Shown here: positions 13,401-26,791 of the stretch, in pieces | How positions within the stretch are numbered: the stretch's first letter is position 1 | How the letters are laid out: each line of letters begins with the position of its first letter | Assembly: GCA_037783545.1 (NCBI GenBank) | Contig: JBBELK010000028.1 | Coordinates: 89,434-153,433, forward strand | Direction of reading: 5' to 3' | From: Henricia sp. BOLD:AAB3569 | Taxonomy: Eukaryota > Echinodermata > Asteroidea > Spinulosida > Echinasteridae | DNA: 64,000 nucleotides | Translations under genes and position numbers: made by a program | The notes under the pieces: generated by a model | Databases searched by the model: none | What the model was told of the DNA's origin: nothing | What the model saw: only the letters and a program-made list of their open reading frames with translations

Positions 13401-16400
13401 AACTCTGAAATTTCTCCGTCATTTCCCAGCGAAAATCTGTCAATTTTGCATGACAAGTGCGGAATATATACAGTTTGGAGCATGCAAAATTTGAAGTTGG
13501 TTGGAAAATTCCTTGATTTCCAAATTTGCCGGCATTTGGGACACACTTTGACCTAATTCCCGTCACAATCTGGGGTGAGTCAACGGCCGTACAAATGTAC
13601 ACAAGCGCAGCGCAGGGTGTCCCAACAGCCACGGTTAGGGGAATAACCACGTAGCCGAGCTCCGCTTTCCCTAAACTCTGACATTTCTCCGTCATTTCCA
13701 GCGAAAATCTGTCAATTTTGCATGACAAGTGCGGAATATATACAGTTTGGAGCATGCAAAATTTGAAGTTGGTTGAAAAATTCCTTGATTTCCAAATTTG
13801 CCGGCATTTGGGACACACTTTGACCTAATTCCCGTCACAATCTGGGGTGAGTCAACGGCCGTACAAATGTACACCAGCGCAGCGCAGGGTGTCCCAACAG
13901 CCAAGGTTAGGGGAATAACCACGTAGCCGAGCTCCGCTTTCCCTAAACTCTGAAATTTCTCCGTCATTTCCAAGCGAAAATCTGTCAATTTTGCATGACA
14001 AGTGCGGAATATATACAGTTTGGAGCATGCAAAATTTGAAGTTGGTTGGAAAATTCCTTGATTTCCAAATTTGCCGGCATTTGGGACACACTTTGACCTA
14101 ATTCCCGTCACAATCTGGGGTGAGTCAACGGCCGTACAGATGTACACCAGCGCATGCGCAGCGCAGGGTGTCCCAACAGCCACGGTTAGGGGAATAACCA
14201 CGTAGCCGAGCTCCGCTTTCCCTAAACTCTGAAATTTCTCCGTCATTTCCCAGCGAAAATCTGTCAATTTTGCATGACAAGTGCGGAATATATACAGTTT
14301 GGAGCATGCCAAAATTTGAAGTTGGTTGGAAAATTCCTTGATTTCCAAATTTGCCGGCATTTGGGACACACTTTGACCTAATTCCCGTCACAATCTGGGG
14401 TGAGTCAACGGCCGTACAAATGTACACCAGCGCATGCGCAGCGCAGGGTGTCCCAACAGCCACGGTTAGGGGAATAACCACGTAGCCGAGCTCCGCTTTC
14501 CCTAAACTCTGAAATTTCTCCGTCATTTCCCAGCGAAAATCTGTCAATTTTGCATGACAAGTGCGGAATATATACAGTTTGGAGCATGCAAAATTTGAAG
14601 TTGGTTGGAAAATTCCTTGATTTCCAAATTTGCCGGCATTTGGGACACACTTTGACCTAATTCCCGTCACAATCTGGGGTGAGTCAACGGCCGTACAAAT
14701 GTACACAAGCGCAGCGCAGGGTGTCCCAACAGCCACGGTTAGGGGAATAACCACGTAGCCGAGCTCCGCTTTCCCTAAACTCTGAAATTTCTCCGTCATT
14801 TCCCAGCGAAAATCTGTCAATTTTGCATGACAAGTGCGGAATATATACAGTTTGGAGCATGCAAAATTTGAAGTTGGTTGAAAAATTCCTTGATTTCCAA
14901 ATTTGCCGGCATTTGGGACACACTTTGACCTAATTCCCGTCACAATCTGGGGTGAGTCAACGGCCGTACAAATGTACACCAGCGCAGCGCAGGGTGTCCC
15001 AACAGCCACGGTTAGGGGAATAACCACGTAGCCGAGCTCCGCTTTCCCTAAACTCTGAAATTTCTCCGTCATTTCCAAGCGAAAATCTGTCAATTTTGCA
15101 TGACAAGTGCGGAATATATACAGTTTGGAGCATGCAAAATTTGAAGTTGGTTGGAAAATTCCTTGATTTCCAAATTTGCCGGCATTTGGGACACACTTTG
15201 ACCTAATTCCCGTCACAATCTGGGGTGAGTCAACGGCCGTACAGATGTACACCAGCGCATGAGCAGCGCAGGGTGTCCCAACAGCCACGGTTAGGGGAAT
15301 AACCACGTAGCCGAGCTCCGCTTTCCCTAAACTCTGAAATTTCTCCGTCATTTCCCAGCGAAAATCTGTCAATTTTGCATGACAAGTGCGGAATATATAC
15401 AGTTTGGAGCATGCCAAATTTGAAGTTGGTTGGAAAATTCCTTGATTTCCAAATTTGCCGGCATTTGGGACACACTTTGACCTAATTCCCGTCACAATCT
15501 GGGGTGAGTCAACGGCCGTACAAATGTACACCAGCGCAGCGCAGGGTGTCCCAACAGCCACGGTTAGGGGAATAACCACGTAGCCGAGCTCCGCTTTCCC
15601 TAAACTCTGAAATTTCTCCGTCATTTCCCAGCGAAAATCTGTCAATTTTGCATGACAAGTGCGGAATATATACAGTTTGGAGCATGCAAAATTTGAAGTT
15701 GGTTGGAAAATTCCTTGATTTCCAAATTTGCCGGCATTTGGGACACACTTTGACCTAATTCCCGTCACAATCTGGGGTGAGTCAACGGCCGTACAAATGT
15801 ACACCAGCGCATGCGCAGCGCAGGGTGTCCCAACAGCCACGGTTAGGGGAATAACCACGTAGCCGAGCTCCGCTTTCCCTAAACTCTGAAATTTCTCCGT
15901 CATTTCCCAGCGAAAATCTGTCAATTTTGCATGACAAGTGCGGAATATATACAGTTTGGAGCATGCACAATTTGAAGTTGGTTGAAAAATTCCTTGATTT
16001 CCAAATTTGCCGGCATTTGGGACACACTTTGACCTAATTCCCGTCACAATCTGGGGTGAGTCAACGGCCGTACAAATGTACACCAGCGCAGCGCAGGGTG
16101 TACCAACAGCCACGGTTAGGGGAATAACCACGTAGCCGAGCTCCGCTTTCCCTAAACTCTGAAATGTCTCCGTCATTTCCCAGCGAAAATCTGTCAATTT
16201 TGCATGACAAGTGCGGAATATATACAGTTTGGAGCATGCAAAATTTGAAGTTGGTTGGAAAATTCCTTGATTTCCAAATTTGCCGACATTTGGGACACAC
16301 TTTGACCTAATTCCCGTCACAATCTGGGGTGAGTCAACGGCCGTACAAATGTACACAAGCGCAGCGCAGGGTGTCCCAACAGCCACGGTTAGGGGAATAA

Positions 16401-19400
16401 CCACGTAGCCGAGCTCCGCTTTCCCTAAACTCTGACATTTCTCCGTCATTTCCAAGCGAAAATCTGTCAATTTTGCATGACAAGTGCGGAATATATACAG
16501 TTTGGAGCATGCAAAATTTGAAGTTGGTTGGAAAATTCCTTGATTTCCAAATTTGCCGGCATTTGGGACACACTTTGACCTAATTCCCGTCACAATCTGG
16601 GCTGAGTCAACGGCCGTACAGATGTACACCAGCGCATGCGCAGCGCAGGGTGTCCCAACAGCCACGGTTAGGGGAATAACCACGTAGCCGAGCTCCGCTT
16701 TCCCTAAACTCTGAAATTTCTCCGTCATTTCCCAGCGAAAATCTGTCAATTTTGCATGACAAGTGCGGAATATATACAGTTTGGAGCATGCAAAATTTGA
16801 AGTTGGTTGGAAAATTCCTTGATTTCCAAATTTGCCGGCATTTGGGACACACTTTGACCTAATTCCCGTCACAATCTGGGGTGAGTCAACGGCCGTACAA
16901 ATGTACACAAGCGCAGCGCAGGGTGTCCCAACAGCCACGGTTAGGGGAATAACCACGTAGCCGAGCTCCGCTTTCCCTAAACTCTGAAATTTCTCCGTCA
17001 TTTCCCAGCGAAAATCTGTCAATTTTGCATGACAAGTGCGGAATATATACAGTTTGGAGCATGCAAAATTTGAAGTTGGTTGAAAAATTCCTTGATTTCC
17101 AAATTTGCCGGCATTTGGGACACACTTTGACCTAATTCCCGTCACAATCTGGGGTGAGTCAACGGCCGTACAGATGTACACCAGCGCATGCGCAGCGCAG
17201 GGTGTCCCAACAGCCACGGTTAGGGGAATAACCACGTAGCCGAGCTCCGCTTTCCCTAAACTCTGAAATTTCTCCGTCATTTCCCAGCGAAAATCTGTCA
17301 ATTTTGCATGACAAGTGCGGAATATATACAGTTTGGAGCATGCCAAATTTGAAGTTGGTTGGAAAATTCCTTGATTTCCAAATTTGCCGGCATTTGGGAC
17401 ACACTTTGACCTAATTCCCGTCACAATCTGGGGTGAGTCAACGGCCGTACAAATGTACACCAGCGCAGCGCAGGGTGTCCCAACAGCCACGGTTAGGGGA
17501 ATAACCACGTAGCCGAGCTCCGCTTTCCCTAAACTCTGAAATTTCTCCGTCATTTCCTAGCGAAAATCTGTCAATTTTGCATGACAAGTGCGGAATATAT
17601 ACAGTTTGGAGCATGCAAAATTTGAAGTTGGTTGGAAAATTCCTTGATTTCCAAATTTGCCGGCATTTGGGACACACTTTGACCTAATTCCCGTCACAAT
17701 CTGGGGTGAGTCAACGGCCGTACAAATGTACACCAGCGCAGCGCAGGGTGTACCAACAGCCACGGTTAGGGGAATAACCACGTAGCCGAGCTCCGCTTTC
17801 CCTAAACTCTGAAATGTCTCCGTCATTTCCCAGCGAAAATCTGTCAATTTCGCATGTCAAGTGCGGAATATATACAGTTTGGAGCATGCAAAATTTGAAG
17901 TTGGTTGGAAAATTCCTTGATTTCCAAATTTGCCGACATTTGGGACACACTTTGACCTAATTCCCGTCACAATCTGGGGTGAGTCAACGGCCGTACAAAT
18001 GTACACAAGCGCAGCGCAGGGTGTCCCAACAGCCACGGTTAGGGGAATAACCACGTAGCCGAGCTCCGCTTTCCCTAAACTCTGACATTTCTCCGTCATT
18101 TCCCAGCGAAAATCTGTCAATTTTGCATGACAAGTGCGGAATATATACAGTTTGGAGCATGCAAAATTTGAAGTTGGTTGGAAAATTCCTTGATTTCCAA
18201 ATTTGCCGGCATTTGGGACACACTTTGACCTAATTCCCGTCACAATCTGGGGTGAGTCAACGGCCGTACAAATGTACACCAGCGCAGCGCAGGGTGTCCC
18301 AACAGCCACGGTTAGGGGAATAACCACGTAGCCGAGCTCCGCTTTCCCTAAACTCTGAAATTTCTCCGTCATTTCCAAGCGAAAATCTGTCAATTTTGCA
18401 TGACAAGTGCGGAATATATACAGTTTGGAGCATGCAAAATTTGAAGTTGGTTGGAAAATTCCTTGATTTCCAAATTTGCCGGCATTTGGGACACACTTTG
18501 ACCTAATTCCCGTCACAATCTGGGGTGAGTCAACGGCCGTACAGATGTACACCAGCGCATGCGCAGCGCAGGGTGTCCCAACAGCCACGGTTAGGGGAAT
18601 AACCACGTAGCCGAGCTCCGCTTTCCCTAAACTCTGAAATTTCTCCGTCATTTCCCAGCGAAAATCTGTCAATTTTGCATGACAAGTGCGGAATATATAC
18701 AGTTTGGAGCATGCAAAATTTGAAGTTGGTTGGAAAATTCCTTGATTTCCAAATTTGCCGGCATTTGGGACACACTTTGACCTAATTCCCGTCACAATCT
18801 GGGGTGAGTCAACGGCCGTACAGATGTACACCAGCGCATGCGCAGCGCAGGGTGTCCCAACAGCCACGGTTAGGGGAATAACCACGTAGCCGAGCTCCGC
18901 TTTCCCTAAACTCTGAAATTTCTCCGTCATTTCCCAGCGAAAATCTGTCAATTTTGCATGACAAGTGCGGAATATATACAGTTTGGAGCATGCCAAATTT
19001 GAAGTTGGTTGGAAAATTCCTTGATTTCCAAATTTGCCGGCATTTGGGACACACTTTGACCTAATTCCCGTCACAATCTGGGGTGAGTCAACGGCCGTAC
19101 AAATGTACACCAGCGCAGCGCAGGGTGTCCCAACAGCCACGGTTAGGGGAATAACCACGTAGCCGAGCTCCGCTTTCCCTAAACTCTGAAATTTCTCCGT
19201 CATTTCCCAGCGAAAATCTGTCAATTTTGCATGACAAGTGCGGAATATATACAGTTTGGAGCATGCAAAATTTGAAGTTGGTTGGAAAATTCCTTGATTT
19301 CCAAATTTGCCGGCATTTGGGACACACTTTGACCTAATTCCCGTCACAATCTGGGGTGAGTCAACGGCCGTACAAATGTACACAAGCGCAGCGCAGGGTG

Positions 19401-19908
19401 TCCCAACAGCCACGGTTAGGGGAATAACCACGTAGCCGAGCTCCGCTTTCCCTAAACTCTGAAATTTCTCCGTCATTTCCCAGCGAAAATCTGTCAATTT
19501 TGCATGACAAGTGCGGAATATATACAGTTTGGAGCATGCAAAATTTGAAGTTGGTTGAAAAATTCCTTGATTTCCAAATTTGCCGGCATTTGGGACACAC
19601 TTTGACCTAATTCCCGTCACAATCTGGGGTGAGTCAACGGCCGTACAGATGTACAGCAGCGCATGCGCAGCGCAGGGTGTCCCAACAGCCACGGTTAGGG
19701 GAATAACCACGTAGCCGAGCTCCGCTTTCCCTAAACTCTGAAATTTCTCCGTCATTTCCCAGCGAAAATCTGTCAATTTTGCATGACAAGTGCGGAATAT
19801 ATACAGTTTGGAGCATGCCAAATTTGAAGTTGGTTGGAAAATTCCTTGATTTCCAAATTTGCCGGTATTTGGGACACACTTTGACCTAATTCCCGTCACA
19901 ATCTGGGG

Positions 19909-19915
19909 TGAGTCA
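19909..19915. promoter_or_regulatory. TGAGTCA heptamer present in nearly every monomer (example copy)
   Basis: Every monomer begins with GGTGAGTCAACGG, containing TGAGTCA, the canonical bZIP AP-1 (TRE) heptamer. The block is the most constant part of the unit, which is why it was used to phase the array. About 200 copies lie in this window. A TATATA run lies about 165 bp downstream in each unit. Whether any factor binds is unknown; a heptamer occurs by chance about once per 8-16 kb, so its presence in the founding monomer could be accidental. Confidence 0.35.
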
Positions 19916-20185
19916 ACGGCCGTACAAATGTACACCAGCGCAGCGCAGGGTGTCCCAACAGCCACGGTTAGGGGAATAACCACGTAGCCGAGCTCCGCTT
20001 TCCCTAAACTCTGAAATTTCTCCGTCATTTCCCAGCGAAAATCTGTCAATTTTGCATGACAAGTGCGGAATATATACAGTTTGGAGCATGCAAAATTTGA
20101 AGTTGGTTGGAAAATTCCTTGATTTCCAAATTTGCCGGCATTTGGGACACACTTTGACCTAATTCCCGTCACAATCTGGGGTGAG
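19913..20185. repeat. Representative 273-bp satellite monomer
   Basis: This copy carries the commonest state at the variable sites I tracked, so it serves as a working consensus. Hand count: 67 C, 61 G, 13 CpG, giving 46.9% GC and CpG observed/expected of about 0.87. It contains single sites for GAGCTC (SacI) and TGTACA, one GCATGC, one TATATA run in the AT-rich half, and a TGAGTCA heptamer whose last three bases open the unit as phased here. The length is 91 codons. In the minus strand one frame is fully open and a second is open for 79 codons. No internal sub-repeat longer than a few bases was seen. Confidence 0.95.
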
Positions 20186-20464
20186 TCAACGGCCGTACAA
20201 ATGTACACCAGCGCATGCGCAGCGCAGGGTGTCCCAACAGCCACGGTTAGGGGAATAACCACGTAGCCGAGCTCCGCTTTCCCTAAACTCTGAAATTTCT
20301 CCGTCATTTCCCAGCGAAAATCTGTCAATTTTGCATGACAAGTGCGGAATATATACAGTTTGGAGCATGCACAATTTGAAGTTGGTTGAAAAATTCCTTG
20401 ATTTCCAAATTTGCCGGCATTTGGGACACACTTTGACCTAATTCCCGTCACAATCTGGGGTGAG
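20186..20464. repeat. Representative 279-bp satellite monomer (6-bp longer form)
   Basis: It is identical in layout to the 273-bp unit except that the stretch after GTACACCA reads GCGCATGCGCAGCGCAGGG instead of GCGCAGCGCAGGG. The change is one extra hexamer in a run of GCGCAN-like hexamers, so slippage or short unequal exchange could create or remove it. It adds a perfect 10-bp palindrome (20211-20220) and a second GCATGC site, and it keeps the length divisible by three (93 codons). Between 10553 and 28988 I counted 24 long units among about 67. Confidence 0.95.
20211..20220. promoter_or_regulatory. GCGCATGCGC palindrome specific to 279-bp monomers (example copy)
   Basis: The 6-bp longer form creates a perfect 10-bp palindrome, GCGCATGCGC, followed by A. 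This is the core of the animal NRF1 recognition sequence (YGCGCAYGCGCR); only the leading Y is unmet, since the preceding base is A. The 273-bp form lacks it. One copy (near 15258) reads GCGCATGAGC and loses it. Binding is inference only. Confidence 0.35.
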
Positions 20465-23400
20465 TCAACGGCCGTACAAATGTACACCAGCGCAGCGCAG
20501 GGTGTACCAACAGCCACGGTTAGGGGAATAACCACGTAGCCGAGCTCCGCTTTCCCTAAACTCTGAAATGTCTCCGTCATTTCCCAGCGAAAATCTGTCA
20601 ATTTTGCATGACAAGTGCGGAATATATACAGTTTGGAGCATGCAAAATTTGAAGTTGGTTGGAAAATTCCTTGATTTCCAAATTTGCCGACATTTGGGAC
20701 ACACTTTGACCTAATTCCCGTCACAATCTGGGGTGAGTCAACGGCCGTACAAATGTACACAAGCGCAGCGCAGGGTGTCCCAACAGCCACGGTTAGGGGA
20801 ATAACCACGTAGCCGAGCTCCGCTTTCCCTAAACTCTGACATTTCTCCGTCATTTCCCAGCGAAAATCTGTCAATTTTGCATGACAAGTGCGGAATATAT
20901 ACAGTTTGGAGCATGCAAAATTTGAAGTTGGTTGGAAAATTCCTTGATTTCCAAATTTGCCGGCATTTGAGACACACTTTGACCTAATTCCCGTCACAAT
21001 CTGGGGTGAGTCAACGGCCGTACAGATGTACACCAGCGCATGCGCAGCGCAGGGTGTCCCAACAGCCACGGTTAGGGGAATAACCACGTAGCCGAGCTCC
21101 GCTTTCCCTAAACTCTGAAATTTCTCCGTCATTTCCCAGCGAAAATCTGTCAATTTTGCATGACAAGTGCGGAATATATACAGTTTGGAGCATGCCAAAT
21201 TTGAAGTTGGTTGGAAAATTCCTTGATTTCCAAATTTGCCGGCATTTGGGACACACTTTGACCTAATTCCCGTCACAATCTGGGGTGAGTCAACGGCCGT
21301 ACAAATGTACACCAGCGCAGCGCAGGGTGTCCCAACAGCCACGGTTAGGGGAATAACCACGTAGCCGAGCTCCGCTTTCCCTAAACTCTGAAATTTCTCC
21401 GTCATTTCCTAGCGAAAATCTGTCAATTTTGCATGACAAGTGCGGAATATATACAGTTTGGAGCATGCAAAATTTGAAGTTGGTTGGAAAATTCCTTGAT
21501 TTCCAAATTTGCCGGCATTTGGGACACACTTTGACCTAATTCCCGTCACAATCTGGGGTGAGTCAACGGCCGTACAAATGTACACCAGCGCAGCGCAGGG
21601 TGTACCAACAGCCACGGTTAGGGGAATAACCACGTAGCCGAGCTCCGCTTTCCCTAAACTCTGAAATGTCTCCGTCATTTCCCAGCGAAAATCTGTCAAT
21701 TTCGCATGTCAAGTGCGGAATATATACAGTTTGGAGCATGCAAAATTTGAAGTTGGTTGGAAAATTCCTTGATTTCCAAATTTGCCGACATTTGGGACAC
21801 ACTTTGACCTAATTCCCGTCACAATCTGGGGTGAGTCAACGGCCGTACAAATGTACACAAGCGCAGCGCAGGGTGTCCCAACAGCCACGGTTAGGGGAAT
21901 AACCACGTAGCCGAGCTCCGCTTTCCCTAAACTCTGACATTTCTCCGTCATTTCCCAGCGAAAATCTGTCAATTTTGCATGACAAGTGCGGAATATATAC
22001 AGTTTGGAGCATGCAAAATTTGAAGTTGGTTGGAAAATTCCTTGATTTCCAAATTTGCCGGCATTTGGGACACACTTTGACCTAATTCCCGTCACAATCT
22101 GGGGTGAGTCAACGGCCGTACAAATGTACACCAGCGCAGCGCAGGGTGTCCCAACAGCCACGGTTAGGGGAATAACCACGTAGCCGAGCTCCGCTTTCCC
22201 TAAACTCTGAAATTTCTCCGTCATTTCCAAGCGAAAATCTGTCAATTTTGCATGACAAGTGCGGAATATATACAGTTTGGAGCATGCAAAATTTGAAGTT
22301 GGTTGGAAAATTCCTTGATTTCCAAATTTGCCGGCATTTGGGACACACTTTGACCTAATTCCCGTCACAATCTGGGGTGAGTCAACGGCCGTACAGATGT
22401 ACACCAGCGCATGCGCAGCGCAGGGTGTCCCAACAGCCACGGTTAGGGGAATAACCACGTAGCCGAGCTCCGCTTTCCCTAAACTCTGAAATTTCTCCGT
22501 CATTTCCCAGCGAAAATCTGTCAATTTTGCATGACAAGTGCGGAATATATACAGTTTGGAGCATGCAAAATTTGAAGTTGGTTGGAAAATTCCTTGATTT
22601 CCAAATTTGCCGGCATTTGGGACACACTTTGACCTAATTCCCGTCACAATCTGGGGTGAGTCAACGGCCGTACAGATGTACACCAGCGCATGCGCAGCGC
22701 AGGGTGTCCCAACAGCCACGGTTAGGGGAATAACCACGTAGCCGAGCTCCGCTTTCCCTAAACTCTGAAATTTCTCCGTCATTTCCCAGCGAAAATCTGT
22801 CAATTTTGCATGACAAGTGCGGAATATATACAGTTTGGAGCATGCCAAATTTGAAGTTGGTTGGAAAATTCCTTGATTTCCAAATTTGCCGGCATTTGGG
22901 ACACACTTTGACCTAATTCCCGTCACAATCTGGGGTGAGTCAACGGCCGTACAAATGTACACCAGCGCAGCGCAGGGTGTCCCAACAGCCACGGTTAGGG
23001 GAATAACCACGTAGCCGAGCTCCGCTTTCCCTAAACTCTGAAATTTCTCCGTCATTTCCCAGCGAAAATCTGTCAATTTTGCATGACAAGTGCGGAATAT
23101 ATACAGTTTGGAGCATGCAAAATTTGAAGTTGGTTGGAAAATTCCTTGATTTCCAAATTTGCCGGCATTTGGGACACACTTTGACCTAATTCCCGTCACA
23201 ATCTGGGGTGAGTCAACGGCCGTACAAATGTACACAAGCGCAGCGCAGGGTGTCCCAACAGCCACGGTTAGGGGAATAACCACGTAGCCGAGCTCCGCTT
23301 TCCCTAAACTCTGAAATTTCTCCGTCATTTCCCAGCGAAAATCTGTCAATTTTGCATGACAAGTGCGGAATATATACAGTTTGGAGCATGCAAAATTTGA

Positions 23401-24862
23401 AGTTGGTTGAAAAATTCCTTGATTTCCAAATTTGCCGGCATTTGGGACACACTTTGACCTAATTCCCGTCACAATCTGGGGTGAGTCAACGGCCGTACAG
23501 ATGTACAGCAGCGCATGCGCAGCGCAGGGTGTCCCAACAGCCACGGTTAGGGGAATAACCACGTAGCCGAGCTCCGCTTTCCCTAAACTCTGAAATTTCT
23601 CCGTCATTTCCCAGCGAAAATCTGTCAATTTTGCATGACAAGTGCGGAATATATACAGTTTGGAGCATGCCAAATTTGAAGTTGGTTGGAAAATTCCTTG
23701 ATTTCCAAATTTGCCGGTATTTGGGACACACTTTGACCTAATTCCCGTCACAATCTGGGGTGAGTCAACGGCCGTACAAATGTACACCAGCGCAGCGCAG
23801 GGTGTCCCAACAGCCACGGTTAGGGGAATAACCACGTAGCCGAGCTCCGCTTTCCCTAAACTCTGAAATTTCTCCGTCATTTCCCAGCGAAAATCTGTCA
23901 ATTTTGCATGACAAGTGCGGAATATATACAGTTTGGAGCATGCAAAATTTGAAGTTGGTTGGAAAATTCCTTGATTTCCAAATTTGCCGGCATTTGGGAC
24001 ACACTTTGACCTAATTCCCGTCACAATCTGGGGTGAGTCAACGGCCGTACAAATGTACACCAGCGCATGCGCAGCGCAGGGTGTCCCAACAGCCACGGTT
24101 AGGGGAATAACCACGTAGCCGAGCTCCGCTTTCCCTAAACTCTGAAATTTCTCCGTCATTTCCCAGCGAAAATCTGTCAATTTTGCATGACAAGTGCGGA
24201 ATATATACAGTTTGGAGCATGCACAATTTGAAGTTGGTTGAAAAATTCCTTGATTTCCAAATTTGCCGGCATTTGGGACACACTTTGACCTAATTCCCGT
24301 CACAATCTGGGGTGAGTCAACGGCCGTACAAATGTACACCAGCGCAGCGCAGGGTGTACCAACAGCCACGGTTAGGGGAATAACCACGTAGCCGAGCTCC
24401 GCTTTCCCTAAACTCTGAAATGTCTCCGTCATTTCCCAGCGAAAATCTGTCAATTTTGCATGACAAGTGCGGAATATATACAGTTTGGAGCATGCAAAAT
24501 TTGAAGTTGGTTGGAAAATTCCTTGATTTCCAAATTTGCCGACATTTGGGACACACTTTGACCTAATTCCCGTCACAATCTGGGGTGAGTCAACGGCCGT
24601 ACAAATGTACACAAGCGCAGCGCAGGGTGTCCCAACAGCCACGGTTAGGGGAATAACCACGTAGCCGAGCTCCGCTTTCCCTAAACTCTGACATTTCTCC
24701 GTCATTTCCCAGCGAAAATCTGTCAATTTTGCATGACAAGTGCGGAATATATACAGTTTGGAGCATGCAAAATTTGAAGTTGGTTGGAAAATTCCTTGAT
24801 TTCCAAATTTGCCGGCATTTGAGACACACTTTGACCTAATTCCCGTCACAATCTGGGGTGAG

Positions 24863-26791
24863 TCAACGGCCGTACAGATGTACACCAGCGCATGCGCAGC
24901 GCAGGGTGTCCCAACAGCCACGGTTAGGGGAATAACCACGTAGCCGAGCTCCGCTTTCCCTAAACTCTGAAATTTCTCCGTCATTTCCCAGCGAAAATCT
25001 GTCAATTTTGCATGACAAGTGCGGAATATATACAGTTTGGAGCATGCCAAATTTGAAGTTGGTTGGAAAATTCCTTGATTTCCAAATTTGCCGGCATTTG
25101 GGACACACTTTGACCTAATTCCCGTCACAATCTGGGGTGAGTCAACGGCCGTACAAATGTACACCAGCGCAGCGCAGGGTGTCCCAACAGCCACGGTTAG
25201 GGGAATAACCACGTAGCCGAGCTCCGCTTTCCCTAAACTCTGAAATTTCTCCGTCATTTCCCAGCGAAAATCTGTCAATTTTGCATGACAAGTGCGGAAT
25301 ATATACAGTTTGGAGCATGCAAAATTTGAAGTTGGTTGGAAAATTCCTTGATTTCCAAATTTGCCGGCATTTGGGACACACTTTGACCTAATTCCCGTCA
25401 CAATCTGGGGTGAGTCAACGGCCGTACAAATGTACACAAGCGCAGCGCAGGGTGTCCCAACAGCCACGGTTAGGGGAATAACCACGTAGCCGAGCTCCGC
25501 TTTCCCTAAACTCTGAAATTTCTCCGTCATTTCCCAGCGAAAATCTGTCAATTTTGCATGACAAGTGCGGAATATATACAGTTTGGAGCATGCAAAATTT
25601 GAAGTTGGTTGAAAAATTCCTTGATTTCCAAATTTGCCGGCATTTGGGACACACTTTGACCTAATTCCCGTCACAATCTGGGGTGAGTCAACGGCCGTAC
25701 AGATGTACAGCAGCGCATGCGCAGCGCAGGGTGTCCCAACAGCCACGGTTAGGGGAATAACCACGTAGCCGAGCTCCGCTTTCCCTAAACTCTGAAATTT
25801 CTCCGTCATTTCCCAGCGAAAATCTGTCAATTTTGCATGACAAGTGCGGAATATATACAGTTTGGAGCATGCCAAATTTGAAGTTGGTTGGAAAATTCCT
25901 TGATTTCCAAATTTGCCGGTATTTGGGACACACTTTGACCTAATTCCCGTCACAATCTGGGGTGAGTCAACGGCCGTACAAATGTACACCAGCGCAGCGC
26001 AGGGTGTCCCAACAGCCACGGTTAGGGGAATAACCACGTAGCCGAGCTCCGCTTTCCCTAAACTCTGAAATTTCTCCGTCATTTCCCAGCGAAAATCTGT
26101 CAATTTTGCATGACAAGTGCGGAATATATACAGTTTGGAGCATGCAAAATTTGAAGTTGGTTGGAAAATTCCTTGATTTCCAAATTTGCCGGCATTTGGG
26201 ACACACTTTGACCTAATTCCCGTCACAATCTGGGGTGAGTCAACGGCCGTACAAATGTACACCAGCGCATGCGCAGCGCAGGGTGTCCCAACAGCCACGG
26301 TTAGGGGAATAACCACGTAGCCGAGCTCCGCTTTCCCTAAACTCTGAAATTTCTCCGTCATTTCCCAGCGAAAATCTGTCAATTTTGCATGACAAGTGCG
26401 GAATATATACAGTTTGGAGCATGCACAATTTGAAGTTGGTTGAAAAATTCCTTGATTTCCAAATTTGCCGGCATTTGGGACACACTTTGACCTAATTCCC
26501 GTCACAATCTGGGGTGAGTCAACGGCCGTACAAATGTACACCAGCGCAGCGCAGGGTGTACCAACAGCCACGGTTAGGGGAATAACCACGTAGCCGAGCT
26601 CCGCTTTCCCTAAACTCTGAAATGTCTCCGTCATTTCCCAGCGAAAATCTGTCAATTTTGCATGACAAGTGCGGAATATATACAGTTTGGAGCATGCAAA
26701 ATTTGAAGTTGGTTGGAAAATTCCTTGATTTCCAAATTTGCCGACATTTGGGACACACTTTGACCTAATTCCCGTCACAATCTGGGGTGAG
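24863..26791. repeat. Secondary duplication of seven monomers (copy of 22661-24589)
   Basis: After the second 3852-bp copy the phase changes. The monomers at 24863, 25142, 25415, 25688, 25967, 26240 and 26519 match 22661, 22940, 23213, 23486, 23765, 24038 and 24317 at a constant offset of 2202 bp (eight units), including the CAGATGTACAGCAGC / GCCGGTA monomer and the GTGTACCAAC monomer. The next monomer (26792) lacks the TTTGAGACAC change of 24590, so the match ends there. The pattern is what an out-of-register exchange inside the 14-mer would leave. Confidence 0.8.

Larger units (their letters stand above)
17159..24862. repeat. 14-monomer higher-order repeat, 3852 bp, two complete tandem copies
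   Basis: Copies are 17159-21010 and 21011-24862. Monomer lengths run in the same order in both copies, nine of 273 and five of 279, summing to 3852. Private markers also repeat at exactly 3852 bp: TTCCTAGCG at about 17555 and 21407, TTCGCATGTCAAG at about 17849 and 21701, CAGATGTACAGCAGC near 19646 and 23498, and GGCATTTGAGACAC near 20965 and 24817. The sharing of rare substitutions at fixed spacing shows tandem duplication of a large block. The monomer before the block (16886) does not match its counterpart (20738), which fixes the left limit. Confidence 0.93.

Noticed and set aside
19828-19850. GGAAAATTCC as an NF-kappaB/Rel site in each monomer
   Set aside because: It is a weak match (third G missing) in an AT-rich setting, so not reported as a feature.
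19960-19980. TTAGGG in the GGTTAGGGGAATAACC block as telomeric repeat
   Set aside because: One copy per 273-bp unit with unrelated flanks. There is no tandem hexamer array.
20098-20117. CENP-B-box-like GTTGGTTGGAAAATTCC in the AT-rich half
   Set aside because: It shares TTGGAA with the box but lacks the essential TTCG and CGGG elements, so it does not meet the minimal recognition pattern.
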